From assembly GCA_046546355.1 (NCBI GenBank), contig JBKGXZ010000001.1:1-64000 (forward strand): 64,000 nucleotides of DNA. The letters are read 5' to 3'. This DNA is from CAZBUB01 sp046546355 (GTDB lineage Bacteria; Desulfobacterota; Desulfovibrionia; Desulfovibrionales; Desulfothermaceae). This document shows, one piece after another, positions 33,387 to 42,268 of the stretch. How positions within the stretch are numbered: the first letter of the stretch is position 1; every line of letters starts with the position of its first letter. Under the pieces are notes generated by a model. That model was given only the letters and a program-made list of their open reading frames with translations, searched no databases and was not told the origin of the DNA. Position numbers and translations under genes: made by a program.

Positions 33387-34109
33387 TCAGGTGGCCTTGG
33401 GCACTGTTTTCCAGGCCAGGAGGGGAGTGCCCAGTTTTTCCCTGGAGATGTCCAGCTCAGCTGCACAGATAGCGCCCAAGGGCAGGGGCAGGTACAGGCA
33501 GCGGTCTTTTCTCCAGATCAGTTTGGGGCCTTGCAGCACAGAAGCTGTGCACATGGGTCTGGGCCCCAGGTTTTCACGCACTAGCCGTTTCAGCTCCCCC
33601 CAGCTTTGCCACCTGGCTTGCTGCAGGCTGCCCTGGCTGCTCGGATAGAAGGGCAAACGCATATTACGGGCCAGGTACTTAACCGACCAGCGGTTTAAAA
33701 AGAGAATCAGCAGCCTTTTCCTGCTCACCCTGCAGGCCTCGAGCAGGACCTGCTCCGGCTGAGAGCAGAACTCCAGGACATTGATTACTGCGCAGTAATC
33801 GAATTCCTTATCCTCGAAATGCAGATGCTCAGGCTGGGCCAGGTGCAGATCTACCTTGGATCCCAGCCTGGCCCTGGCCTTTTGCAGCATCTGCCTGGAA
33901 GAATCAGCCCCGGTGACCAGAAATCCTGATTCCAGGAAGGCCTGCAGGAAGTATCCGCTGCCGCAGCCCAGCTGCAAAAGATGCTGTCCACGTCTGGGCC
34001 ATTGGGCGATCATATCCAGGATCAGCTTTTTCCCAGCCTCCACGGCAGGAGGGGCCTCCAGGTCCTTCGGCCCCAGGTCCTGGTCCAGGATGTATTGTTC
34101 GCCCAGCAT
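33387..34109 (-). CDS. Class I SAM-dependent methyltransferase, substrate unknown
   Basis: A 240-residue protein. The SAM-binding core is clear: motif I LLQLGCGSGYFLQAF, the acidic strand-2 end VTGADSSRQMLQKAR, motif II-like FDYCAVINVLEFC and the UbiE/BioC-type layout of Methyltransf_11 proteins. The C-terminal 90 residues are basic and not recognised. It lies alone on the minus strand, convergent with moeA (18 bp apart) and 23 bp after ilvD. Context does not suggest a substrate. Confidence 0.85.
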   Translation of the reverse strand: MLGEQYILDQDLGPKDLEAPPAVEAGKKLILDMIAQWPRRGQHLLQLGCGSGYFLQAFLESGFLVTGADSSRQMLQKARARLGSKVDLHLAQPEHLHFEDKEFDYCAVINVLEFCSQPEQVLLEACRVSRKRLLILFLNRWSVKYLARNMRLPFYPSSQGSLQQARWQSWGELKRLVRENLGPRPMCTASVLQGPKLIWRKDRCLYLPLPLGAICAAELDISREKLGTPLLAWKTVPKAT

Positions 34110-34132
34110 ATCAGTCCTTGGCAGTTAAGCTT

Positions 34133-35809
34133 CTAAGCCTCATCCAGGCGCAGCACCGCGCCCTGGGCTGCTGAGGTCACATGGGCCGCATATCTGCGCA
34201 GGAAAGCGGAAGGGATCTCCTTTTGCCTAGGCTGGAAAGCTTGCCTTCTTTGCTGCAGCTCCTGCTGGCTCAGCTGAACCTCCAGCTTCCTGTCCGGGAT
34301 ATTGATGCTGATCGTGTCCCCTTCCTGGAGCAGGCCAATGGGGCCTGCCTGGGCTGCCTCAGGCGAGATGTGGCCTATGGCTGCACCCCTGCTGCCGCCG
34401 CTGAACCTGCCGTCAGTGATCAGGGCCACATCCCGATCCAGGCCCATGCCGGCGATGGCAGCAGTGGGAGAGAGCATCTCCCGCATGCCAGGCCCGCCTT
34501 TGGGACCCTCATAACGCACCACCACAACTTGCCCGGCCTGGATTTGCCCTCCCAGTATGGCCTGTACTGCATCCTCCTCGGATTCGAAAATTCTGGCCGG
34601 TCCCTGCCTGCGCAGCATACTCTGTTCCACAGCAGATTCCTTTACCACGCAGCCCTCAGGCGCGAGATTCCCATACAGGACTGCGATGCCCCCCCTGGGG
34701 CTGTAAGGGTTGTCCAGATGGCGGATAACTTTCTGGTTCAGGATCCTGGCCCGGAGTTGCTCCAGATTTTGGCCCAGACTCTGACCAGTTACCGTCAGGC
34801 AATCGGTATAGATCAGACCTTGCTTGTCCAGCTCTGCTATCAGGGCCGGGATCCCGCCTGCCTGGTGCAAGTCCTGCATATGATGTTCTCCGGCAGGGGA
34901 GAGCTTGCAGAGATTGGGCGTGCTGCGGCTTATGCTGTCGAATATCTCCAGACCCAGATCCAGGTTTGCTTCAGCGGCAATAGCCGGCAAGTGCAGGACA
35001 GTATTGGTGGAGCAGCCCAGGGCCATATCTGCGCAGACAGCGTTGTGGAGGCTTTTGTCAGTCACGATGTCCCTGGGTTTGATATCCTGGTGCCAGAGTG
35101 CCAGGGCCGTGGCTCCGGCCTGCTTGGCCAGCCGGGTCCTTTCCGCATGCACTGCAGGAATAGTACCGTTCCCGGGCAGGGCCAGGCCGATGGCCTCTGC
35201 CAGGCAATTCATGGAGTTGGCGGTGAACATCCCGGAGCAACTGCCGCAGCCCGGGCAGGCGCTTTGCTCCAGCTCTTGCAGCTCAGCCTCGGAGATCAGG
35301 CCCCTTCTGGCCTGGCCCACTGCCTCGAAGACGCTGATCAGATCCACCTTGCGGCCCTGATACTCCCCGGCCAGCATTGGCCCCCCGCTGATGCATATGG
35401 CCGGCAGGTTCAGCCTGAGCATGGCCATCAGCATGGCTGGCACGATCTTGTCGCAGTTAGGGATGCAGACTAGGGCATCAAAGGGGTGGGCAGTGGCCAT
35501 AATCTCTATGCTGTCCGCTATAGCTTCTCTGCTGGGCAGGCTCATGCGCATACCTGCGTGGTTCATTGCCAGACCGTCACAGACTCCGATGACTGGAAAC
35601 TCTACCGGCACTCCGCCATGCATGCGGATTCCGGCCTGCACTGCCTGGGATATGGTATCCAGGTGGATATGGCCCGGCACAATCGAGTTTTTGGCGTTGA
35701 CTACCCCTATCAGTGGCTTGTCCATTTCCTCCCGGCTCAGGCCCAGGGCGTAGAGCAAAGAACGGTGAGCGCTCTTCTCGGGGCCGGATTTCATGAGCTC
35801 GCTGCGCAT
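34133..35809 (-). CDS. ilvD: Dihydroxy-acid dehydratase
   Basis: A 558-residue Fe-S enzyme of branched-chain amino acid synthesis, converting dihydroxyisovalerate and its homolog to the 2-oxo acids. Cluster and active-site motifs are present: IPNCDKIVPAMLMA, SACPGCGSCSGMFTANSMN, ADMALGCSTNTVLHL, and GRFSGGSRGAAIGHISPEAA at the C-terminus. Length and start (MRSELMKSGPEKSAHRSLLY) match the family. A 430-codon frame on the opposite strand is a composition artefact. The gene follows ftsX divergence-free on the same strand order but is probably a separate unit. Confidence 0.97.
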   Translation of the reverse strand: MRSELMKSGPEKSAHRSLLYALGLSREEMDKPLIGVVNAKNSIVPGHIHLDTISQAVQAGIRMHGGVPVEFPVIGVCDGLAMNHAGMRMSLPSREAIADSIEIMATAHPFDALVCIPNCDKIVPAMLMAMLRLNLPAICISGGPMLAGEYQGRKVDLISVFEAVGQARRGLISEAELQELEQSACPGCGSCSGMFTANSMNCLAEAIGLALPGNGTIPAVHAERTRLAKQAGATALALWHQDIKPRDIVTDKSLHNAVCADMALGCSTNTVLHLPAIAAEANLDLGLEIFDSISRSTPNLCKLSPAGEHHMQDLHQAGGIPALIAELDKQGLIYTDCLTVTGQSLGQNLEQLRARILNQKVIRHLDNPYSPRGGIAVLYGNLAPEGCVVKESAVEQSMLRRQGPARIFESEEDAVQAILGGQIQAGQVVVVRYEGPKGGPGMREMLSPTAAIAGMGLDRDVALITDGRFSGGSRGAAIGHISPEAAQAGPIGLLQEGDTISINIPDRKLEVQLSQQELQQRRQAFQPRQKEIPSAFLRRYAAHVTSAAQGAVLRLDEA

Positions 35810-35833
35810 CGGTTTAGCCTCCTTGTTGCCGGT

Positions 35834-36703
35834 TTAGCTGCGCACTGCCACCCAGCTGCTGATGATCCCAGTGGCGCAGAGCAGGCCCAGCATGGTCAGC
35901 ATCTGGGCCGGAGTCAGGAACTCAACTTCCAGCCATAGCGGGGCCTGATCCAGGATGCTGTCCAGGCTGCTCTGGGCCAGCCGCAGCAGACCCAAGGCCA
36001 GCCCTGTGCCCAGAGCAGCCTGCGCAGCCCCGCCCACCAGCTGGGGCAGCTGGATATACCAATTTGCTGCCCCCACCAGCCGCAAAACCTCTATCTCTTC
36101 CCTGCGGTTCAGTTGGGCCAGCTTAAAGGTGTTGCCCAGGATCAGCCCCACCAGCAGGAGCAAAAAGAGCATAAACGGCCACAGCACCTGTCTGGCCAGC
36201 TTTATCCAGGAGCTGGCCAGATCCAGCTGCAAGGGGTTGAACTTGACGTCCTGCACCTGGGGCAGCTGCTTCAAGTCCTGGTAAAGCTGCTTGGCTTCCT
36301 GCTCAGGATTGCTGGACTGCAGCCTGAAGCCCAGAATGGCTGTGGGGGGGATAGGGTTTTGCTCCTGGCCCAGGTCTAGGTCCTGGGCCAGCTTCTCCTG
36401 CAGCAGCTGCAGACCTTGGCCTGGGGTATAGGTCTCTATCCGGGTCAAGTTCTCTTGCTCCTGCAGCTCCTGCCACTGTTTCCTGACTTGTTCCAACTCT
36501 GTCTGGTCCTGGATCTGCTGCCAGTAGACCTCAAAGCTGACCTCCCCTTGATTGCGCAGCACATATTGCTGCACATTGTGCATGGCCAGCAGGAACATGC
36601 CTCCCAGGAAGATTACCAGGGTCACCGCTGCCAGGGTCAAGAGCTGTTCCCATTTGTTATGGCCTAGGTCCTTGAGGCCCTTGATGATAAGTCTGCCTAT
36701 CAT
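35834..36703 (-). CDS. ftsX: Cell-division membrane protein FtsX
   Basis: A 289-residue protein with the FtsX layout: short cytoplasmic N-terminus, transmembrane helix at about residues 24-44, a periplasmic domain of about 110 residues, and three C-terminal helices (about 173-195, 222-243 and 265-285). With FtsE it forms an ABC-type complex at the divisome that controls peptidoglycan hydrolases through its periplasmic domain. The start overlaps the ftsE stop by 4 bases (ATGA), so the two are coupled. Confidence 0.92.
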   Translation of the reverse strand: MIGRLIIKGLKDLGHNKWEQLLTLAAVTLVIFLGGMFLLAMHNVQQYVLRNQGEVSFEVYWQQIQDQTELEQVRKQWQELQEQENLTRIETYTPGQGLQLLQEKLAQDLDLGQEQNPIPPTAILGFRLQSSNPEQEAKQLYQDLKQLPQVQDVKFNPLQLDLASSWIKLARQVLWPFMLFLLLLVGLILGNTFKLAQLNRREEIEVLRLVGAANWYIQLPQLVGGAAQAALGTGLALGLLRLAQSSLDSILDQAPLWLEVEFLTPAQMLTMLGLLCATGIISSWVAVRS

Positions 36704-37377
36704 GGCTGTTGTGCCTGGTTCTGGGTGCAGCTAAGCCTGCCCTGGTCCAGGGCCAGGATCCTGACCCCGGACAGGGCTTGCAGCAGCATCTTGTTGTGTG
36801 TGGCCAGAAGCACCGTGGTCCCATGCTGGTTGAAATGCTGCAGGATCTTAAGCAGCCGCAAGGAGAGGTCCTCATCCAGATTGCCTGTGGGCTCATCAGC
36901 GAGCAATACTTTGGGATTGGTGACCACTGCCCTGGCAATGGCCACCCTTTGCTGCTCACCTCCGGACAGCTCCCTGCATTTGATTTCGGACTTGCTCCCC
37001 AGGTCCAAAGCCCGGAGCACTGCGTTAACCCTGCGCTTCTTTTGCGCTCCAGAAAAGCCCTGAACATCCAGGGGCAAGGCAATGTTCTGGCATACAGTCC
37101 TGGCCCCCAGGACCTTGAAATCCTGGAACACCACACTTACCACCCGCCTTAGCCTGGGCAGGTGCCTGGATTTGATGCCCTTGAGCTGGATGTCTGCCAC
37201 CTCAGCCTGTCCCCTTTGCAGGGGCAGGGCCCCGTGCAGGATGCGCAGCAACGTAGTCTTTCCTGCGCCGGAAGGCCCGGTGAGGTACACGAACTCCCCT
37301 TGACTGACATCAAAACTGATGTCCTTGAGCACCCAGTGCCTGCTAAAGGCGTAAGACAAATGTTTTACTTGCAGCAC
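36700..37377 (-). CDS. ftsE: Cell-division ATP-binding protein FtsE
   Basis: A 225-residue ABC ATPase. Walker A GPSGAGKTTLLR, Q-loop region VVFQDFKVLGARTV, ABC signature LSGGEQQRVAIARA, Walker B VLLADEPTGNLD and the H-loop VLLATHNK are all intact. The phrase FQDFKVL is typical of FtsE. It pairs with FtsX encoded immediately downstream. Two bases separate its ATG from the stop of the receiver-TPR gene upstream, so transcription may continue from that gene. Confidence 0.95.
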   Translation of the reverse strand: MLQVKHLSYAFSRHWVLKDISFDVSQGEFVYLTGPSGAGKTTLLRILHGALPLQRGQAEVADIQLKGIKSRHLPRLRRVVSVVFQDFKVLGARTVCQNIALPLDVQGFSGAQKKRRVNAVLRALDLGSKSEIKCRELSGGEQQRVAIARAVVTNPKVLLADEPTGNLDEDLSLRLLKILQHFNQHGTTVLLATHNKMLLQALSGVRILALDQGRLSCTQNQAQQP

Positions 37378-37379
37378 TG

Positions 37380-38543
37380 CTAGATACTCTTTTCCTGGGC
37401 CTTCTGCAGCTTATGCTGCAGCTTCTTGGCCTGCTCAAAGCCTGGATCCAGGTTTATAGCCTTTTGCAGGCACTTCTGGCTCTTGACTGTGTCCTGGTTG
37501 TTGAGGTGGGCTACAGCCAGGTTGTAGAGCAGGTGAGTGCTCTGGGGATACAGCTTTAGTCCGCGTTTGTAGAGATTGATGGCCTCCTGATAGCGGCCTT
37601 GCCTGCTCAGGGCCACGCCCTGGTTGTTGATGGTCCTGATGCCTAGATGATTGAACAGGTAAGGTCCGAAGTCTTGCTCCACCTGATCCACCAAGTCCTG
37701 CTGCAGATATGCGTTCCAAATATTTTCCTTGAGATTTTGATTATGGGGATCTGTGTTCAGGGCCCTCTGGAAGCCCTTCCTGGCAGACTCCAATTTGCCT
37801 TGGGCCAAATGCAGTTCGGCTTGCTGGAATTGATACTCCGCATTTTCCGGACTAATATGCAGGGCTTTTTGAATGCTCTTCTGGGACTGGTCGTATTCTG
37901 AGCGCTCTGCATATATCTTGGCCAGAAGGGACCAGCCCTTGGAGACCTCGGAATTGACTTCGAGCCCTCTGTTTATGAGCTCCTCAGCCTGCTGCAGCTC
38001 GCCTGTTGCCAACTTGAGGCCGCCCAGTTCCACTTTTGTCCTGGGCCAAAGCAACGGCTGTTGCTCCTGCAGCTTCAGCAGTTCCTGTTCAGCCTCATGA
38101 GCCTTGTCTTGCTGCAAGAGGTCCTGTGCAGATTGCAGGGCTTTTTGCAGCTGCAGCTCAGGGCTGCCTGCCTCCAATTCCTGGAGTTTTTCCTGTAAGG
38201 CCTGGATGGTAACCGGTTTTATTATGTAGCAGGTGACTCCGAAATCGCAAGCCAAGGCGATATCCTCTGCTTCTGATTTAGAGGTCAGGAATAGAAACGG
38301 TAGCCATGCAAACTCGCGGCTCTGCCTGACCCAGCGCAGAAAATCCAGCCCATTTAGCTTGGGCATTCTCCAGTCGCTGATAATAAGTCCAGTATCAGGA
38401 TTATCCAGAAGGACCTGCATAGCCTGTTCCCCGTTCTGGGCCTCCAGGAAGCGCTCGAAACCGAGAACCTCCAGAATATTGACCACAGTCTGGACTACGG
38501 CCTGGATATCGTCCACCACGAGCACAGGCTTGCTTTTATCCAT
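37380..38543 (-). CDS. Response regulator with TPR output domain
   Basis: A 387-residue protein. Residues 1-125 are a receiver with VLVVDDIQAVV, LIISDWRMPKLNGLDFL, PFLFLTSKSE and YIIKPVT. The rest is a chain of about six tetratricopeptide repeats (for example KGWSLLAKIYAERSEYDQSQ and NNQGVALSRQGRYQEAINLY), a protein-interaction surface instead of a DNA-binding domain. It overlaps the upstream kinase gene by 8 bases, so that kinase is the likely partner. Receiver-TPR proteins of this type are common in Desulfovibrio-like genomes; partners and output are unknown. Confidence 0.9.
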   Translation of the reverse strand: MDKSKPVLVVDDIQAVVQTVVNILEVLGFERFLEAQNGEQAMQVLLDNPDTGLIISDWRMPKLNGLDFLRWVRQSREFAWLPFLFLTSKSEAEDIALACDFGVTCYIIKPVTIQALQEKLQELEAGSPELQLQKALQSAQDLLQQDKAHEAEQELLKLQEQQPLLWPRTKVELGGLKLATGELQQAEELINRGLEVNSEVSKGWSLLAKIYAERSEYDQSQKSIQKALHISPENAEYQFQQAELHLAQGKLESARKGFQRALNTDPHNQNLKENIWNAYLQQDLVDQVEQDFGPYLFNHLGIRTINNQGVALSRQGRYQEAINLYKRGLKLYPQSTHLLYNLAVAHLNNQDTVKSQKCLQKAINLDPGFEQAKKLQHKLQKAQEKSI

Positions 38544-39873
38544 ATTCCGGCTGCTCCTGAGTGCTGAAAAGTGTAAAACAGAATCTGCTGCCTTGGGGCT
38601 GGGCGTCTTCCACCCAGATATCCCCTTGCAGGATAGTTACAATCCTGTTGCAGATAAACAGCCCGATTCCACTGCCCGGGATCTTGGTCTCCAGCTCAGA
38701 GCCCTCTCTTCTGCTAAATTTATTGAAGATGGCCGGCTTGATGTCCTTGGGCACCCCGATGCCGCTGTCCTGGATGCATATAGTGGCCACACATGGATAG
38801 GGGTCCAGGCTGCGTCTGGCTGCGTGGAGCTTGCTGCTGATGCGGATGCTGCCTTGCAGATGATTGTACTTGATGGCGTTGGAGAGCAGATTCTGCAGCA
38901 GGTGCCGAAGGAGCGCTTTGTCAGCTATCACTGTCAGGGCCGGGTCCAGCTCGTTCTGGACCTGGATCTGCCTTTCATGCAGGGATCCGGAATGCTCCTT
39001 CAGGATCTGATCCAGGACCTCCTGGACTCGGATGTTTTCCAGGCTCTGGCCCTGTTCCTGCCAGGCATCAAGCCTGGCCATCTGCAAAAACTCATCTATC
39101 ATGCTCAGAAGGTTCTCAGCCCCTTTTCTGGCAGTGTCTACTATGCCGTGCTCCTTGTCCTGCAGGCCCATGTACTGCAAGAGATCCATATTGGAGATGA
39201 TTGCGGATAAGGGGCTCTTGAAGTCATGGATCACCATCTGCACCAGCTCTGAGCGTTCCTGGGACTTTAACATCAGCTCCTTTTGCTTCAGCTCCAGCTC
39301 CCGGCTAATGCTTTGATATTTGTCCCTCTCCTGTCGCAGCTCCTCCAGGATGAGGGAATTTTGGACCCAGGGGGACAACCAGGAGGCAAAATCTTGGAAC
39401 AGCTCCAGGTCTGAGGCTCGGAAATGCTGCAGATCCAGCCGGTCCGAGGCATTGATGATTCCCAGCAGCTCCTGCCCGGGGAAGGACAGCAGAGGTACAG
39501 CCAAAAAAGAGTCTGTGGAATAATTTTTGTTGCGCGGAGTGAATCTGGGGTCCTGATTTATGTCCTGTACCAGCAGGGATTGTTTGCTGTGCTGGACGTA
39601 TTCCGCCACCGAGCCCTGGGCCAGGCGGAAGCTCTTGCCCACAAGGTCATGTCTGGTGCTGGCAGCTATCCGGAACAAGCCAGGTTCGCTGCGCTCCTGG
39701 AGCATGATGGAGCCCTGTCCTGCTTTTATTCTAGGCAACAGGAGCTCGAGGCTCTTGCCCATCTTGTCTTGCAGCTCCATATCTGCGCTGGCAAGAACTG
39801 CGGTGATACTGCGGATGCACTGCAGCTGTTCCTGGGCGATGTCCTTCGCCTGCTGTATTCCACGGTGCTGCAT
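38536..39873 (-). CDS. GAF-domain histidine kinase
   Basis: A 445-residue soluble kinase. The frame is open further upstream, overlapping hldE, but that part has non-coding character. I therefore choose ATG 39873 (MQHRGIQQAKDIAQEQ), although its ribosome-binding site is weak. A GAF domain (about residues 30-180, with SFLAVPLLSFPGQELLGIIN) precedes a coiled coil. HisKA follows with the phosphoacceptor in MVIHDFKSPLSAIISNMDLL and a HATPase with NLLSNAIKYN and GSGIGLFICNRIV. Cognate partner: the overlapping receiver-TPR protein. The signal is unknown and presumably cytoplasmic. Confidence 0.88.
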   Translation of the reverse strand: MQHRGIQQAKDIAQEQLQCIRSITAVLASADMELQDKMGKSLELLLPRIKAGQGSIMLQERSEPGLFRIAASTRHDLVGKSFRLAQGSVAEYVQHSKQSLLVQDINQDPRFTPRNKNYSTDSFLAVPLLSFPGQELLGIINASDRLDLQHFRASDLELFQDFASWLSPWVQNSLILEELRQERDKYQSISRELELKQKELMLKSQERSELVQMVIHDFKSPLSAIISNMDLLQYMGLQDKEHGIVDTARKGAENLLSMIDEFLQMARLDAWQEQGQSLENIRVQEVLDQILKEHSGSLHERQIQVQNELDPALTVIADKALLRHLLQNLLSNAIKYNHLQGSIRISSKLHAARRSLDPYPCVATICIQDSGIGVPKDIKPAIFNKFSRREGSELETKIPGSGIGLFICNRIVTILQGDIWVEDAQPQGSRFCFTLFSTQEQPEYG

Positions 39874-39922
39874 ATCTTGACTGCTGTTCGTTAAGTGCTC
39901 GCGGCTTTCCAGGCCCCTGGAG

Positions 39923-40981
39923 CTATCTCCATTTCTCCAGCTGCAACTCCTCGGCTTTGCTTTGCAGCTGGCCCTGCAGCTCCTGAACACTGACCCAGGC
40001 GGTCCCCACCTGGCCCACGACCAGGGCTGCAGCTGCGTTGGCCAGCATGCAACCCTGCAGGGGAGTGCCCCCAGCATCCAGGGCTGCTGCCAGAATGGCA
40101 ATCACAGTGTCTCCTGCGCCGGTAACGTCAAAGACCTTTTGAGTTACTGCAGGGATTTTCCATACAGAGCTGTCTGCGCAAAACAGGACCATACCCGCAG
40201 GGCCCAGGGTGATCAGCACGTTGGAGCAGCGTTTGTCAGCCAGGATTTGATCTCCGGCAGCCAAAATATCCTCCTGGCTGCCCAGCTGCAGCTTGCTGAA
40301 CCAGGAGGCTTCCTTGCGGTTAGGGGTCATCAGGAAGAAGCCCGGATAGAGACTATAGTTCTTCTGTTTCGGGTCCAGCAGGATCCTGGTCTGTTCAGGA
40401 TCCTGGCCTTGCAGGGTCTGCAGCAGGCTGGGGGTTATGCAGCCCTTTCCATAGTCAGAGACTATCAAGGTCTTGCAGCTGCGAAGCCTGTCCTGGAGCA
40501 AAGCCCTGAACTTCTGGTCCTGTTCCTGGTCCTGGGCTCGGCTTTCCCTGTCCACTCGGACCACCTGCTGCCCCTGGGCCAGGACCCTGGTCTTGACAGT
40601 GGTCCGGCGCTTAGGGCTCTGCAGGAGCTCGTGCTGAATACCGCATTGCTGCAGAAGGTTCTGGAGTTCTGCAGCCTCTGGATCCTGGCCAGTCTGGGCC
40701 AAGAGCAAAGGGGCGGCTCCCAGGCTCTGCAGATTGCGGGCGACATTCCCAGCTCCGCCCAGCTTGTATTCCTCGTTCTCTATTCTTACTACAGGCACCG
40801 GAGCCTCCGGGGAGATCCTGTCTGCCGCCCCGTACTGATAATGGTCCAGCATGATGTCCCCGGTCACCAGGACCTGACTCTGGTTCAGTCTCTGGGCTAA
40901 AAGCAGCAGCTCCGCAATAGATACTTGCGCTTTGGCTGCGGTTTTGAAGGCTTCAGCTCTGGCTGGATTGGCTTGTTTCAC
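39923..40981 (-). CDS. hldE: D-glycero-beta-D-manno-heptose-7-phosphate kinase
   Basis: A 352-residue PfkB-family kinase, corresponding to the kinase half (RfaE domain I) of HldE, which makes the ADP-heptose precursor of lipopolysaccharide inner core. Motifs: VTGDIMLDHYQYGAADRISPEAPVP, KLGGAGNVARN, and the catalytic FDVTGAGDTVIAI. There is no cytidylyltransferase domain, so a separate RfaE2 enzyme is expected elsewhere. The start is a GTG inside the parS site with GAGGAG ten bases upstream, and it overlaps parB by 29 bases. Strictly the symbol refers to the kinase domain only. Confidence 0.92.
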   Translation of the reverse strand: MKQANPARAEAFKTAAKAQVSIAELLLLAQRLNQSQVLVTGDIMLDHYQYGAADRISPEAPVPVVRIENEEYKLGGAGNVARNLQSLGAAPLLLAQTGQDPEAAELQNLLQQCGIQHELLQSPKRRTTVKTRVLAQGQQVVRVDRESRAQDQEQDQKFRALLQDRLRSCKTLIVSDYGKGCITPSLLQTLQGQDPEQTRILLDPKQKNYSLYPGFFLMTPNRKEASWFSKLQLGSQEDILAAGDQILADKRCSNVLITLGPAGMVLFCADSSVWKIPAVTQKVFDVTGAGDTVIAILAAALDAGGTPLQGCMLANAAAALVVGQVGTAWVSVQELQGQLQSKAEELQLEKWR

Positions 40982-41906
40982 GTGAAACTATCTCCTCTGG
41001 GAGTCCCAGCTTGCGCAACAGCTCGCTAAGCTCTTGCCTGGAAGAGTACTTGAATGCAATCTGCCCTTTGTCCGGTGCGCCGCTGATATTGACCCGGGCT
41101 GGATACAGGCTGGAAAACTGCTGTTGTAGGCGCTGCCTGAAGCTTTTCAGCTCTGGATCCAGAGCTGCATTCCTGGAGGCTGGCCTGGAGTTGGAATTCA
41201 GATGGGGCGGCAGGCAGCCATGCTGATTGCAATAGACAGCCGCCTTCTCCAGCTCCCGGACCGAGATGTCCTGCTCCAGGGCTGCTGCAAATAGGGCCAG
41301 GCGCAGGGAGGCATCCTGCACAGTGAGCAGGGTCCTAGCCTGTCCGGTGCTCAGGGCTTGCTTTTGCAGCTGCTCCTGAATTTCCGGATCCAGGCGCAAC
41401 AAACGCACGCTGTTGGCTATTGCGGACCTGGATTTGCCTAGGCGCTGGGCCAGCTCTGTCTGGGACAATCCCAGGCTGTGCTGCAAATGGCTAATAGCCT
41501 GGGCTTCTTCTATAGGATTGAGGTCCTCGCGCTGCAGGTTCTCTATTAACCCCCAAAGCAGGGATTGGGCAGAGTCCAGGCTGGAGAGAATCACCGGTAC
41601 CTGGTTCAGTCCGGCTAGCTTGCTGGCTCGCCACCTGCGCTCTCCAGCTATGATCTGGTACATGGATTCCCTGGGCTGTCCACTGGCCAGTATGGGCTGC
41701 AACAGGCCCTGGTTCTTGATGGACTGGGCAAGTTCCTGTAGGGAAGCCTCAGAGATGTGCTTCCTGGGTTGCTCAGGGTTGGGGTACAGGGAGTCCACGT
41801 GCAAGTACTGCAACTCTACTTGAGCCTTGCTGTCTCCTTGCTTGGGGCTGGACTCTGCAAACAAGGCTTCCAGGCCTCTGCCCAGGCCCTTAGGGGTGGC
41901 TGCCAT
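40953..41906 (-). CDS. parB: Chromosome-partitioning protein ParB
   Basis: A 317-residue DNA-binding CTPase-type clamp that loads at parS. The N-terminal ParB/Srx domain has LYPNPEQPRKHISEASLQEL and IIAGERRWRASKLAG (the CTP-binding GERR box). The central helix-turn-helix is LSQTELAQRLGKSRSAIANSVRLL. The C-terminal dimerisation domain ends VSRETSQSSQS, where VSRET is encoded by a parS site. ParA is not adjacent: it lies 820 bp away beyond an oppositely oriented gene, an unusual separation. Confidence 0.96.
   Translation of the reverse strand: MAATPKGLGRGLEALFAESSPKQGDSKAQVELQYLHVDSLYPNPEQPRKHISEASLQELAQSIKNQGLLQPILASGQPRESMYQIIAGERRWRASKLAGLNQVPVILSSLDSAQSLLWGLIENLQREDLNPIEEAQAISHLQHSLGLSQTELAQRLGKSRSAIANSVRLLRLDPEIQEQLQKQALSTGQARTLLTVQDASLRLALFAAALEQDISVRELEKAAVYCNQHGCLPPHLNSNSRPASRNAALDPELKSFRQRLQQQFSSLYPARVNISGAPDKGQIAFKYSSRQELSELLRKLGLPEEIVSRETSQSSQS
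40974..40989. promoter_or_regulatory. parS: parS centromere site
   Basis: TGTTTCACGTGAAACT matches the bacterial parS consensus (TGTTTCACGTGAAACA) at 15 of 16 positions, with the central 14-bp palindrome intact. It lies in the last codons of parB (encoding VSRET) and overlaps the GTG start of the hldE kinase gene. ParB should nucleate here, which implies the window is in the origin-proximal part of the chromosome. Confidence 0.92.
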
Positions 41907-42005
41907 TTTGGTTTTTGCTCCTGACTAGATCATTTCCTGGGCTGACGCAACTGCATAAAGTTCTTGGCTACAAGATCTTAGATTGTAAGCCTTTGTTTTT
42001 GCCGA

Positions 42006-42217
42006 CCTCTCGCATGAGACGAGAGGCTTCCCGGTCGCCGGCTGGCACTCGGGGTCGCCAGGCTCTTGCCTGGCCAAAGCGGACGAATGATTCTTCGCTC
42101 CTGCTACCACCTGGGCAGTGTTCATGCGGGATCAACCTGGAGGTATCCCGCCAGAAGCGGGAATGGCTTCTGATGGGTGAACCTCCAGCGAGTGTAAAAA
42201 ACAGGTTTTACACTCGC
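42006..42217. repeat. Cluster of four hairpins in the parA-parB gap
   Basis: In the 362-base gap upstream of parB four separate inverted repeats occur: CCTCTCG/CGAGAGG (42006-42026), GCCAGGC/GCCTGGC (42057-42074), TCCCGC/GCGGGA (42146-42162) and GCGAGTGTAAAA/TTTTACACTCGC (42188-42217). No gene is visible before the ATG at 42269. The last, a perfect 12-bp stem about 50 bases before that gene, could be an operator or attenuator. Confidence 0.75.
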
Positions 42218-42268
42218 AGCTGGGCTGTATTTGTCTGGACTATAACTCAAAAAAAGGAGATTGAAAAC

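Noticed and set aside
34181..35473. 430-codon open frame antisense to ilvD
   Set aside because: ilvD is unmistakable. The opposite strand of CTG/CAG-rich genes here often stays open; the translation has no recognisable motif.
41915..42268. N-terminal extension of the zinc-ribbon-like gene
   Set aside because: The open frame upstream of ATG 42269 covers four hairpins, and the strong ribosome-binding site lies just before 42269.
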